Origin: Staphylococcus simulans
Lineage (GTDB): Bacteria > Bacillota > Bacilli > Staphylococcales > Staphylococcaceae
Length of the DNA: 64,000 nt
Assembly: GCF_003043455.1 (NCBI RefSeq)
Contig: NZ_PZGG01000003.1
Location: 1 to 64,000, forward strand
Direction of reading: 5' to 3'
A model generated the notes under the pieces. The model saw only the letters and a list, made by a program, of their open reading frames with translations. It ran no database searches and was not told the DNA's origin. Shown piece by piece: positions 39,482-46,460 of this stretch. Each line of letters starts with the position of its first letter. The first letter of the stretch is position 1. The position numbers were made by a program, and so were the translations under genes.

Positions 39482-39532
39482 TGATGAACCTTAATATAAG
39501 TGTATCGCATATATGTTGTGGAAGTGTGAAGA

Positions 39533-39553
39533 TTGAAACAATGCTTGTTTCAA
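39533..39553. promoter_or_regulatory. 9-bp inverted repeat upstream of the MFS gene
   Basis: TTGAAACAA (39533-39541) and TTGTTTCAA (39545-39553) are exact inverses around TGC. It lies about 55-75 bases upstream of the MFS -10. It looks like a dimeric regulator site (TetR, MarR or MerR-like) but no regulator gene adjoins. Confidence 0.45.
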
Positions 39554-39647
39554 ATTAAAAATGCATGATTCATTTTAACACAAACAAATTATAATGAAAT
39601 AGATAGAAATATTATTGAAATATTGTGACAATAAGCTTTGGTCAAAT

Positions 39648-39677
39648 AAAAATACCTTTCTCGTAAAATGAGAAAGG
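39648..39677 (-). terminator. Terminator after brnQ
   Basis: Minus-strand CCTTTCTC/GAGAAAGG stem (39655-39662 and 39670-39677) with a seven-base loop, followed on the minus strand by TATTTTTATTTG. Confidence 0.75.
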
Positions 39678-39691
39678 CATTTCTATTAATA

Positions 39692-41005
39692 TTAAGATGT
39701 TACAGGTTGTTGCGTGTGTTTCTTATTACGCATAAAGTCTATGACAATACCGATGATAGTTAAGATAATAAATGGTAGTAACCAAGCTAATCCTAAATCA
39801 GATAACGGCAAGTATTGATAGACTGCATTTAATGGTTTGATCAATTTAAATGTGTTAAAGATTTCAAGTACTGAAATAATCAATGTTGAAATCGTTGGTA
39901 AAATATAAGCGATTTTTAATTTTGTCGGAATCGCAATTGCGACAAATGAAATCAATACTAACACAATAGAAATCGGATAAATAAATGTCAACAATGGTAC
40001 TGCGATTTGTAAAATCATGTTGAGTCCTAAGATTGAAATCAAGAATCCAACGACTGAAAATGAAATTACATATGTTTTGTATGAAATTTGTGGAAACTTC
40101 TTCAATCCGAATGCAGAACTTGCGTTAACTAAACCGATACAAGTTGTTAAACAAGCTAAGATTACAATCATACCAAATAAGATATTACCAAATGATCCGA
40201 ATAATCGTACTGAGTTATATGTTAGAATACTTGCGCCATTATCAAAGCCTGGTTTACTTGTTGTGATACCTAAGTATGCTAATGAGAAGTAAATGACTGT
40301 TAATAATAACGCTGAAATCAGACCTGATAAGATAACGTTTCTAACTATCTTTTTGCTGTCTGAGATACCCGCAAGTTTAAAGCTTTGTACGATAACGACT
40401 GAGAAGGCTAGAGCAGCTACTAAGTCCATTGTGTAGTAACCTTCTAAAATTCCTGAAATGAAAGGTGTATCCACATATTTATCATGTGGTTGTCCTACTT
40501 TACCTTCAGGGTTAATAATCGCTGCGATACATAAAGCACCGATAATTAATAAAAGGGCAGGTGTTAAGATTTTCCCTAAGTTATCGACAATTTTTGTTGG
40601 GTATAAAGCGATTAACCCTACCACAATAAAGAATACTAGGGAGAAACCTACTAATGTCCATGTGTTGTGAATAGGCAGAATCGATTTTGCGCCGATTTCA
40701 TAAGCCACGTTCGCAGCACGCGGAATACCGTAAAGTGCCCCAATAGATAAATAAATACAAACCGCAAAAATAAACCCGAATTTAGGATGGACGCGGTCCC
40801 CGATAAACTCCACGCCACCATCATAATAGGCAATGACAATAACTGTGATGTAAGGTAATAAAATACCTGTAATCGCAAATCCTGTCATACCTGTCCACAT
40901 ATTACTTTGCGCGGTATAACCGAGCATAGGTGGAAAGATCAAGTTGCCTGCTCCGAAGAATAATGAGAAGAGCATTAAACCTGATATTAGAATTACTTTT
41001 TTCAT
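39692..41005 (-). CDS. brnQ: Branched-chain amino acid carrier BrnQ
   Basis: LIVCS-family sodium- or proton-coupled importer of isoleucine, leucine and valine; 437 residues and about 12 helices. The N-terminus FGAGNLIFPPMLG near 17-29 and GIPRAANVAYEIG near 93-105 are family hallmarks. Staphylococci have several BrnQ paralogues and I cannot tell which this is. ATG with AGGAGG. A CodY box overlaps its promoter, so it should be off when branched-chain amino acids and GTP are plentiful. Confidence 0.9.
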   Translation of the reverse strand: MKKVILISGLMLFSLFFGAGNLIFPPMLGYTAQSNMWTGMTGFAITGILLPYITVIVIAYYDGGVEFIGDRVHPKFGFIFAVCIYLSIGALYGIPRAANVAYEIGAKSILPIHNTWTLVGFSLVFFIVVGLIALYPTKIVDNLGKILTPALLLIIGALCIAAIINPEGKVGQPHDKYVDTPFISGILEGYYTMDLVAALAFSVVIVQSFKLAGISDSKKIVRNVILSGLISALLLTVIYFSLAYLGITTSKPGFDNGASILTYNSVRLFGSFGNILFGMIVILACLTTCIGLVNASSAFGLKKFPQISYKTYVISFSVVGFLISILGLNMILQIAVPLLTFIYPISIVLVLISFVAIAIPTKLKIAYILPTISTLIISVLEIFNTFKLIKPLNAVYQYLPLSDLGLAWLLPFIILTIIGIVIDFMRNKKHTQQPVTS

Positions 41006-41044
41006 AATAACCTCCTGGTGTTGAAAACTTCTCTCTATTTACAA

Positions 41045-41059
41045 AAATTTCTGACAATT
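41045..41059. promoter_or_regulatory. CodY box at the brnQ promoter
   Basis: AAATTTCTGACAATT differs at two of 15 positions from the CodY consensus AATTTTCWGAAAATT. It overlaps the predicted -10 of brnQ. A weaker match with four mismatches lies near 41121-41135. Confidence 0.65.
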
Positions 41060-41085
41060 TATGTAGATGAATTTCTTTCAAACAA
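41056..41085 (-). promoter_or_regulatory. Probable promoter of brnQ
   Basis: On the minus strand TTGTTT (41080-41085) and TAAATT (41056-41061) are spaced by 18 bases. The -10 overlaps the CodY box. Confidence 0.45.
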
Positions 41086-41290
41086 ATAAACTTTAACACA
41101 TTTCTAAATATTTAAAAAGCATATATTCAGATATTTTAGATGAAATGAAAGAAATTAATTGGAAATGTTGTGTTAAAGGGAAAAGAGTAACTAAAATTAG
41201 CTGAGGTATGATTTCAGGGAGCAGATATCAATAGGATATAAATATTTAAATATAAAAATGGGAGATATAATAAAGTGAACGTGTTTTCAA

Positions 41291-41342
41291 TAAAAAAATC
41301 CTCGTTATATTAACGTTTTTGACAACGATATATAACGAGGAT
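41291..41342 (-). terminator. Terminator after tRNA-Arg
   Basis: ATCCTCGTTATAT (41298-41310) and ATATAACGAGGAT (41330-41342) form a 13-bp perfect stem; on the minus strand seven T follow, in the direction of the tRNA. Confidence 0.85.
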
Positions 41343-41354
41343 AAATAAAATTTA

Positions 41355-41426
41355 CCCCCTCGGAGGGAATCGAACCCCCATTTCAAGAACCGGAATCTTA
41401 CGTGTTATCCATTACACTACGAGGGG
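41355..41426 (-). tRNA. tRNA-Arg (CCG)
   Basis: A full cloverleaf on the minus strand: acceptor CCCCTCG/CGAGGGG, D-arm GTGT/ACAC, anticodon loop TTCCGGT on stem TAAGA/TCTTG, T-arm with TTCGATT. Anticodon CCG reads CGG arginine codons. CCA is not encoded (GTA follows). It lies just upstream of and divergent from clpP. Confidence 0.95.
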
Positions 41427-41509
41427 TAAATATTAACATGCAATTATTAGTGTACCTGTCTCGTGTAGAGTGGTCAATATGATGATATTATAAAGGTGTG
41501 AGTTTTATT

Positions 41510-41526
41510 TTTGACCATTTTTGACT
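41510..41526 (-). promoter_or_regulatory. CtsR operator of clpP
   Basis: On the minus strand AGTCAAA AAT GGTCAAA matches RGTCAAA-NAN-RGTCAAA exactly. It overlaps the clpP -35, so CtsR would repress clpP until heat or protein stress. Confidence 0.92.
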
Positions 41527-41539
41527 TTTAGGTTAAAAT
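41511..41539 (+). promoter_or_regulatory. Sigma-A promoter of clpP
   Basis: TTGACC (41511-41516) and TAAAAT (41534-41539) with 17-base spacing; the -35 lies inside the CtsR operator. Confidence 0.65.
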
Positions 41540-41574
41540 AAGGATAATTCATAAAAGTACAAGGAGGAAATAGA

Positions 41575-42159
41575 ATGAATTTAATTCCTACAGTAATTGA
41601 AACAACAAATCGCGGCGAACGTGCTTATGACATTTACTCAAGATTATTGAAAGACCGTATTATTATGTTAGGTTCAGCAATTGATGATAACGTAGCAAAC
41701 TCAATCGTATCACAATTGTTATTCTTACAAGCACAAGATGCTGAGAAAGATATTTATTTATATATCAACTCTCCAGGTGGTAGTGTAACAGCTGGATTTG
41801 CAATTTATGATACTATCCAACACATTAAACCAGATGTACAAACAATCTGCATCGGTATGGCTGCTTCAATGGGTTCATTCTTGCTTGCAGCAGGCGCTAA
41901 AGGTAAACGTTTTGCATTACCTAACGCTGAAGTAATGATTCACCAACCACTCGGCGGCGCACAAGGTCAAGCAACTGAAATCGAAATCGCAGCTACACAC
42001 ATCTTAAAAACACGTGCTAAATTAAACAAAATCTTATCAGAACGTACAGGTCAATCAATTGAACAAATTGAAAAAGACACTGATCGCGATAACTTCTTAA
42101 CTGCAGATGAAGCTAAAGAATACGGCTTAATCGATGAAGTTATGCAACCTGAAAAATAA
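41575..42159 (+). CDS. clpP: ATP-dependent Clp protease proteolytic subunit
   Basis: Serine protease of 194 residues forming the 14-mer degraded by ClpX or ClpC docking. The catalytic serine is in [12 protein letters not shown] near residue 98, the histidine in VMIHQPLGG near 123 and the aspartate near 172 (TDRDNF). ATG with AAGGAGG. The CtsR box upstream places it in the protein-stress regulon. Followed by a terminator shared with the convergent small gene. Confidence 0.97.
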   Translation: MNLIPTVIETTNRGERAYDIYSRLLKDRIIMLGSAIDDNVANSIVSQLLFLQAQDAEKDIYLYINSPGGSVTAGFAIYDTIQHIKPDVQTICIGMAASMGSFLLAAGAKGKRFALPNAEVMIHQPLGGAQGQATEIEIAATHILKTRAKLNKILSERTGQSIEQIEKDTDRDNFLTADEAKEYGLIDEVMQPEK

Positions 42160-42183
42160 GTTGTTATTAAATATAGAAAATGA

Positions 42184-42217
42184 AAAGAGTTCCGGGGCTT
42201 TCCGGAACTCTTATTTT
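42184..42217. terminator. Terminator after clpP
   Basis: AAGAGTTCCGG (42185-42195) pairs with CCGGAACTCTT (to 42212), followed by ATTTTTG. A-rich flank allows use from the minus strand. Confidence 0.85.
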
Positions 42218-42402
42218 TGTTTTTTATAATGTTTTACTAAGTTAATGACGGTCCACCCTAATATAATAATTCCAACTATTAGGTAAAACAGTGCAATATA
42301 TAAAGAAGGGATAGCTCGCGTCATTGAAAAACTACCGATACATATTAAAAGTAATCCAGCAATGATTACTAATATACGTGTTACGAGACTGCTTTTATCC
42401 AT
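42211..42402 (-). CDS. Small membrane protein of unknown function
   Basis: Open frame of 63 residues with two hydrophobic helices (about 8-24 and 34-54), a positive N-terminus and a Lys-rich C-terminus (HYKKQK). ATG at 42402 has AAGGTG five to six bases upstream. Its stop overlaps the arm of the terminator it would share with clpP. I do not recognise a family; topology and ribosome site support it being a real gene. Confidence 0.55.
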   Translation of the reverse strand: MDKSSLVTRILVIIAGLLLICIGSFSMTRAIPSLYIALFYLIVGIIILGWTVINLVKHYKKQK

Positions 42403-42507
42403 TCATACACCTTCATTCACTATACTTGCTATATCTGCGTAAGCGGCTATTTTTTATATTTATGCTTAATATTAAATGCTCACAATACAAATATATTATA
42501 TAGCTTT

Positions 42508-43410
42508 TTACTCATGAACTAAACTATCAAGTGCTGATTTCAGATCAGGATATGCAAATTTGAAACCGTATGCATCTAAACGGTTAGGAATCGCTTTTTG
42601 CGTATCTAAGATAATCGTTGCTCTTTGACCTAAGACTAAGCTTAATAGTGCACTTGGTACCCATAATTCATGAGGTTTGTGCATTGCACGCGCTAGAGCA
42701 TAACCGAATAAGTTTTGACGTTCAGCAATTGGAGTGGTCATATTGAAGACTCCTGAAGCATCATCTTGATTGATTAAGAAAAGAATGGCGCGTGTTAAGT
42801 CTGTAATATGAATCCATGAATACCATTGGAAACCAGTGCCTAATTTTCCGGCGAGATAGAAGCGGTAAGGTAATTCCATGGTTGGTAAGGCGCCGCCTTC
42901 ATCTGAAAGTACCATACCAAAACGACCGATAATGACACGTGTACCATGTTTTTCAAATTTACGCGCAAAACGCTCCCATTGATAGGTGATATCTGATAAG
43001 AAATCATGTGGATCACATTTTGATAATTCTGTGTAAGTGCGATGCACATCTGGTGTATAATAACCTACTGCACTTGCGTTGAATAAAATTTCAGGGAACT
43101 TGCCTTTATGTTCAAATAACTCATAAAGTGATTGTGTGGCTTGAATACGACTTAACATTAAAGTTTGTTTATATTCATCTGTCCATCTTTTATTTAATGA
43201 TGCGCCTGCTAAGTTAATCACAATATCAATATGATCTGGGACTTTATCTTCCCAACCTTCTTTACTCCAGTTAACATAGGTGATCTTATCATCTAAGTTT
43301 TGACGATCTTGACGTGTTAAAATAGTAATATGAGAATCTGTACTGTGTATCGCATCTACTAAATGACTACCAACTAAGCCTGTACCGCCTGTAATAAGAA
43401 ACTCTTTCAT
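42508..43410 (-). CDS. TIGR01777-type NAD-dependent epimerase/dehydratase
   Basis: Extended short-chain dehydrogenase of 300 residues. The N-terminal nucleotide site is [16 protein letters not shown] near 6-21; [14 protein letters not shown] near 67-80, then [11 protein letters not shown] near 107-117 with the active-site-like tyrosine, then the C-terminal DUF1731 segment. These proteins were once called cell-division inhibitors; their reaction is unknown. ATG at 43410 has GAGGTGA eight bases upstream and replaces a longer frame. Next to clpP in staphylococci generally. Confidence 0.85.
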   Translation of the reverse strand: MKEFLITGGTGLVGSHLVDAIHSTDSHITILTRQDRQNLDDKITYVNWSKEGWEDKVPDHIDIVINLAGASLNKRWTDEYKQTLMLSRIQATQSLYELFEHKGKFPEILFNASAVGYYTPDVHRTYTELSKCDPHDFLSDITYQWERFARKFEKHGTRVIIGRFGMVLSDEGGALPTMELPYRFYLAGKLGTGFQWYSWIHITDLTRAILFLINQDDASGVFNMTTPIAERQNLFGYALARAMHKPHELWVPSALLSLVLGQRATIILDTQKAIPNRLDAYGFKFAYPDLKSALDSLVHE

Positions 43411-43538
43411 TTTTTTATTCACCTCATTAATATTAGACAACGTTTTGGATACTACAACCCAATAGATTATAGACATTCTAAACATTCATTGTTTATTCAA
43501 TATTTAGTCATTAATATGTCAATTTAAACTATGTAATC

Positions 43539-43569
43539 TTGTTTAAATCACTTATAGCTAAGTTATAAT
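43539..43569 (+). promoter_or_regulatory. Promoter of the candidate small RNA
   Basis: TATAAT at 43564-43569; upstream TTGTTTAAA at 43539-43547 offers a -35 with 16- to 19-base spacing. The predicted start, 43576, coincides with the first base of the RNA's closing stem. Confidence 0.5.
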
Positions 43570-43575
43570 AGAAGT

Positions 43576-43710
43576 ACCTTCGGAATTAATTAAACATCTC
43601 TTAATTAAAAATAGTATACCCCATAATATACATGCGAAGGTGAAATTTTGACTCCCTTTAGTATTGGACCTATGCGAGCAGCGTATAGGTCCTTTATCAT
43701 GTCTTTTTTA
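43576..43710 (+). ncRNA. Candidate regulatory small RNA with C-rich loops
   Basis: About 135 bases. Closing stem ACCTTCG/CGAAGGT (43576-43582, 43635-43641) encloses two hairpins: TTAATTAA/TTAATTAA with loop ACATCTC, and GTATA/TATAC with apical loop CCCCATAA. Unpaired ACTCCC follows at 43651-43656, then a rho-independent terminator GGACCTATGCG/CGTATAGGTCC (43666-43676, 43682-43692) with T-rich tail to 43709. C-rich loops able to pair with ribosome sites are a hallmark of staphylococcal Rsa RNAs. From memory RsaH may lie in this neighbourhood in S. aureus; not verified. No open frame fits. Confidence 0.7.
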
Positions 43711-43994
43711 TGGTTGTTGATGTAGTATATTATAACAATCTTATATCAATTAATCATCTTACTTGGTTTTGGATTTTTCACCTTCTATTAACCCATTCAA
43801 ACAAATATCGAAAATATAAAATGTTTCCTAAGCAAAATAATGTATACCCTAGTGGAAAATGTTATGATATATAAATGAATACAGCTCAGATATAATAATG
43901 AAGATGTTGTAAAAAAGGGTATGAGTTAATATATCAAAATAAGTAACTCGTGTAACTTATAGAAAAAGAAAAGGGATTGGAAAGAGGAGAGCAC

Positions 43995-44807
43995 ATGTCT
44001 AACAATAAAATGAGCAAACCCGCTAAAATACTAAGTGCTGTAATCGTATTTTTCTTATTGTTCGGTTTAGCATTTGCGACTTTTGCTTTTGTAGATAATA
44101 ACAAGAAAAGCAGCGAACGTTACAGTCAACAACAGAAAAAAGAAGAGCAAGAGAAAAAAGATCGTGCTGAAAAGAAAAAACGAGAAGCAGAAAAACGTAA
44201 AAAAGAAAAAGAAGAAGAGGAAGAACGTCAACAAGAAATTGCTGATCAACAAGCAGCAGAGCAAGCAAGACAAAATGAATTAGCTGCGCAACGAGAACAA
44301 CAAAGACAAGAAGCAGAACAAGCACGTCAAAACGCAGCAACACAAAAAGCGCAACAAAAAGAACAAAAACCACAAAAAGACAGTTCTGATGACAAAGAAG
44401 CACAACAAAAAGCTCAAGAACAAGCAGAGAAACAACGTGAGCAAGCTAGAGAAGCGGCTGAAGAAAGACAACAAGCACAACAAGAAGCGCAGCAAAAACG
44501 ACAAGAACAAGCACAACAACAAGCAAAAGAGCAAGCGCAGCAACAGCAAAAACAACAAGCTGCTCAACAAAGACAACAGCAACAACAAAAACAACAGCAA
44601 GAGCAACAACAAGAGAAACAACAACAAAGCAGTCAACCCAGGCCAGGGCAAGAACAGCAGTCAAGGTCAGTAAATGAATCACAAAGCACTCAGCAAAGAC
44701 AAGCACCACAACAAAATACACAATCAAGTCAGTCTTCAAGCTCGAATCAGTCCAGTTCTACTCAATCAAGTTCAAATCAATCGAGCCAACAGAAGTCAGA
44801 CGATTAA
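43995..44807 (+). CDS. Glutamine/lysine/glutamate-rich membrane-anchored protein
   Basis: Protein of 270 residues. A single hydrophobic helix (about 9-33, ILSAVIVFFLLFGLAFATFAF) follows a short basic N-terminus, so the bulk should be outside the cell. Residues 40-95 are Lys/Glu-rich and probably coiled-coil; 95-215 are dominated by Gln with Ala, Arg and Lys; the end (about 215-270) is Ser/Gln-rich. No enzyme domain is visible. Likely wall-spanning spacer or scaffold; function unknown. ATG at 43995 has AGAGGAG at suitable distance; an upstream in-frame ATG at 43977 lacks one. Repeats of CAA make it prone to slippage. Confidence 0.75.
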   Translation: MSNNKMSKPAKILSAVIVFFLLFGLAFATFAFVDNNKKSSERYSQQQKKEEQEKKDRAEKKKREAEKRKKEKEEEEERQQEIADQQAAEQARQNELAAQREQQRQEAEQARQNAATQKAQQKEQKPQKDSSDDKEAQQKAQEQAEKQREQAREAAEERQQAQQEAQQKRQEQAQQQAKEQAQQQQKQQAAQQRQQQQQKQQQEQQQEKQQQSSQPRPGQEQQSRSVNESQSTQQRQAPQQNTQSSQSSSSNQSSSTQSSSNQSSQQKSDD

Positions 44808-44817
44808 TCTATAAAAA

Positions 44818-44856
44818 GAAGGACCGCAATGCACAAGCACTGTGGTCCTTTCTTTA
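44818..44856. terminator. Bidirectional terminator
   Basis: AAGGACC (44819-44825) pairs with GGTCCTT (44844-44850), with further inner pairing, flanked by A and T runs; shared by the Q-rich gene and the minus-strand small gene. Confidence 0.85.
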
Positions 44857-45078
44857 TGAGATAAAACTGATTAACCAAGTAATCACTAATGCGATAATCG
44901 CAACAGCAGGCAAACATCCGCATCCAAATGGAGAGCAGCCGAAAGAATAATATTTTATTTTTCTGTCCTGTTCGAAGCGAGAACGCCGATGCTCACTCGG
45001 GCTATGTTTAAAGTAATCATCATCTTTATAGCGAGGGTCATTAGGGTCAATGACTTCAGGTTGGTCATTATTTGTCAT
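44854..45078 (-). CDS. Small cysteine-containing membrane protein
   Basis: Protein of 74 residues. The first half is acidic and polar (VIDPNDPRYKDDDYFKHSPSE) and basic after that; a Cys-rich FGCSPFGCGCLP segment near 47-58 leads into one C-terminal hydrophobic helix (about 57-74). ATG at 45078 has a perfect AAGGAGG seven bases upstream, which decides the start against a longer frame. No family recognised beyond a likely conserved staphylococcal membrane protein. Confidence 0.65.
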   Translation of the reverse strand: MTNNDQPEVIDPNDPRYKDDDYFKHSPSEHRRSRFEQDRKIKYYSFGCSPFGCGCLPAVAIIALVITWLISFIS

Positions 45079-45202
45079 ACAACTACCTCCTTCGTACATA
45101 TCTATTATAATGTAGGGAATACTGAAAATATAATGATAAGGAAAAGTAGTTTTCAGATGATTTCTTAAGTGGAAAAAGGGTATAATATATTTGTAAAGGT
45201 AG

Positions 45203-45219
45203 TATTGTTTGCAACAATA
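45203..45219. promoter_or_regulatory. 17-bp palindrome upstream of gapR
   Basis: TATTGTT (45203-45209) and AACAATA (45213-45219) are exact inverses around TGC, 34 bases upstream of the gapR -35. It does not match cre, CodY or Rex consensus well. Possible operator of unknown protein. Confidence 0.35.
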
Positions 45220-45252
45220 TTTCTTAAATGAAGTCGAAGTGAGTGTTTAAGC

Positions 45253-45281
45253 TTGCTTTTTATTCCAGATGATAGTATTAT
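45253..45281 (+). promoter_or_regulatory. Sigma-A promoter of gapR-gapA
   Basis: TTGCTT (45253-45258) and TATTAT (45276-45281) with 17-base spacing; start near 45288. Confidence 0.6.
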
Positions 45282-45308
45282 GACAATTGTAAGAGATGTT
45301 ATTTTTTT

Positions 45309-45332
45309 GTCCCACCTGGGACTAAAAACGTC
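45309..45332 (+). promoter_or_regulatory. Likely GapR (CggR) operator
   Basis: GTCCCA CC TGGGAC (45309-45322) is an inverted repeat, and TGGGAC-N6-CGTC (45317-45332) resembles one half of the CggR operator CGGGAC-N6-TGTC. It lies about 20 bases after the predicted transcription start, where CggR acts as a roadblock in Bacillus. Confidence 0.55.
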
Positions 45333-45381
45333 AAAGCATGGTTGCATGTTGACCCTTAAATAAAAAGAGGAGGAAATAGTA

Positions 45382-46407
45382 GTGGAAGACTTGCTTAAAG
45401 TCCAACAGAAATTGATTCCTGAGCTTGTCGAAAAAATGTATCGAAGATTTACAATACTCACTACTATCAAAATGCACCAGCCAGTCGGAAGAAGAAGTTT
45501 AAGTGAATATATGAATTTGACTGAACGTGTGTTGAGATCAGAAACGAATACGTTGAAAAAGCAAGAATTAATCAAGGTGAAACCTACAGGAATGGAATTA
45601 ACGCCTGAAGGTGATGAATTGATTGAATCCTTAGAATCATACTTTGACATGTATTCTGACGGTTATCATCTAGCACAACTGTTAAAAGAACGCTATCAGA
45701 TTAAAAACGTTTATGTTGTTCCCGGTGATACCGATATGGATAGTGCTGTAAAAAAAGAGATGGGCAGCCAGGCAGGTCAGTTACTAGAACGAACTTTTTA
45801 CGAAGATGCTATCGTTTCTATCACAGGCGGTTCCACAATGGCCTCTGTGAGTGAATCAATGCATGTATTACCATTCAAAACATTCTATGTCCCGGCTAGA
45901 GGTGGCTTAGGAGAAAATGTGGTATATCAGGCAAATACGATTGCAGCAAGTATGGCACAGCAAACTGGCGGAGATTATACAACATTATATGTACCTGACA
46001 ATGTCAGTGAGTCCACATATGAGTTGTTGCTTCAAGAGCCCTCAGTTCGTAATACATTAGAAATAATTAAACAATCAAATATAACCGTCCACGGCATTGG
46101 TGATGCGCTGAAAATGGCAAACAGACGTCATTCGTCTAAACAAGTGATTGAAAAGCTTCAACATCACAATGCAGTCGGAGAAGCATTTGGATATTATTTC
46201 GACAGCGAAGGTCATATCGTTCATAAAGTTAAAACGATAGGACTTCAAATGGAAGATTTAGTATCGAAGCAATATATCTTTGCTGTAGCTGGAGGTGCTT
46301 CAAAAGGAGATGCGATCAGAGCGTATCTATCCATTGCTCCTAAAAACACCATTCTAATTACAGATGAAGGCGCAGCAAGAAATATAGTTCAATCACAATC
46401 AAATTAG
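45382..46407 (+). CDS. gapR: Glycolytic operon repressor GapR (CggR)
   Basis: SorC/CggR-family transcription regulator of 341 residues. The N-terminal helix-turn-helix lies near 32-70 (PVGRRSLSEYMNLTERVLRSETNTL). The C-terminal sugar-phosphate domain, which in CggR binds fructose-1,6-bisphosphate, shows VSITGGSTMASVSE near 151-164 and VAGGASKGDAIRAYLSI near 305-321. It should repress its own operon until glycolytic flux is high. GTG start with GAGGAGG. gapA follows after a 53-base gap. Confidence 0.93.
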   Translation: MEDLLKVQQKLIPELVEKMYRRFTILTTIKMHQPVGRRSLSEYMNLTERVLRSETNTLKKQELIKVKPTGMELTPEGDELIESLESYFDMYSDGYHLAQLLKERYQIKNVYVVPGDTDMDSAVKKEMGSQAGQLLERTFYEDAIVSITGGSTMASVSESMHVLPFKTFYVPARGGLGENVVYQANTIAASMAQQTGGDYTTLYVPDNVSESTYELLLQEPSVRNTLEIIKQSNITVHGIGDALKMANRRHSSKQVIEKLQHHNAVGEAFGYYFDSEGHIVHKVKTIGLQMEDLVSKQYIFAVAGGASKGDAIRAYLSIAPKNTILITDEGAARNIVQSQSN

Positions 46408-46411
46408 TTTA

Positions 46412-46431
46412 AAAAAGTGACTTCACTTTTT
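46412..46431 (+). other. gapR-gapA intercistronic hairpin
   Basis: AAAAAGTGA and TCACTTTTT are exact inverses around CT. In Bacillus the cggR-gapA message is cut near a hairpin at this junction so that gapA RNA outlasts the repressor part; the same role is likely here. Confidence 0.55.
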
Positions 46432-46460
46432 AACAATATCTTTTAAAGGAGGCCATAATA

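Larger units (their letters stand above)
41006..41354. other. brnQ-tRNA intergenic region
   Basis: 349 bases holding the brnQ promoter with its CodY box, about 200 bases of very AT-rich sequence where I see no gene, and the tRNA terminator at 41291-41342. Confidence 0.5.
43411..43994. other. Epimerase to Q-rich protein intergenic region
   Basis: 584 bases. It contains the candidate small RNA at 43576-43710 with its promoter. From 43711 to 43994 the sequence is AT-rich with scattered -10-like boxes, presumably including the promoter of the Q-rich gene, and the ribosome site AGAGGAG near 43983-43989. No protein gene is supported. Confidence 0.5.
45079..45381 (+). other. gapR regulatory region
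   Basis: 303 bases between the divergent small gene and gapR. It contains TATAAT at 45181-45186, a 17-bp palindrome at 45203-45219, the promoter 45253-45281, the operator-like repeat 45309-45332 and the gapR ribosome site. Confidence 0.6.

Noticed and set aside
41006-41160. T-box or other amino-acid riboswitch before brnQ
   Set aside because: The leader is too short (about 45 bases) and has no T-box sequence; a CodY box accounts for control.
43926-43931. GGGTAT near AAAAAGGGTATG as a sigma-B promoter for the Q-rich gene
   Set aside because: No GTTTAA-like element at the required distance.
44023-44739. Several long open frames on both strands over the Q-rich gene (Leu/Val/Phe-rich on minus)
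   Set aside because: They are side effects of the CAA/GAA/AAA repeat composition of the plus-strand gene; none has a ribosome site and their sequences are low complexity.
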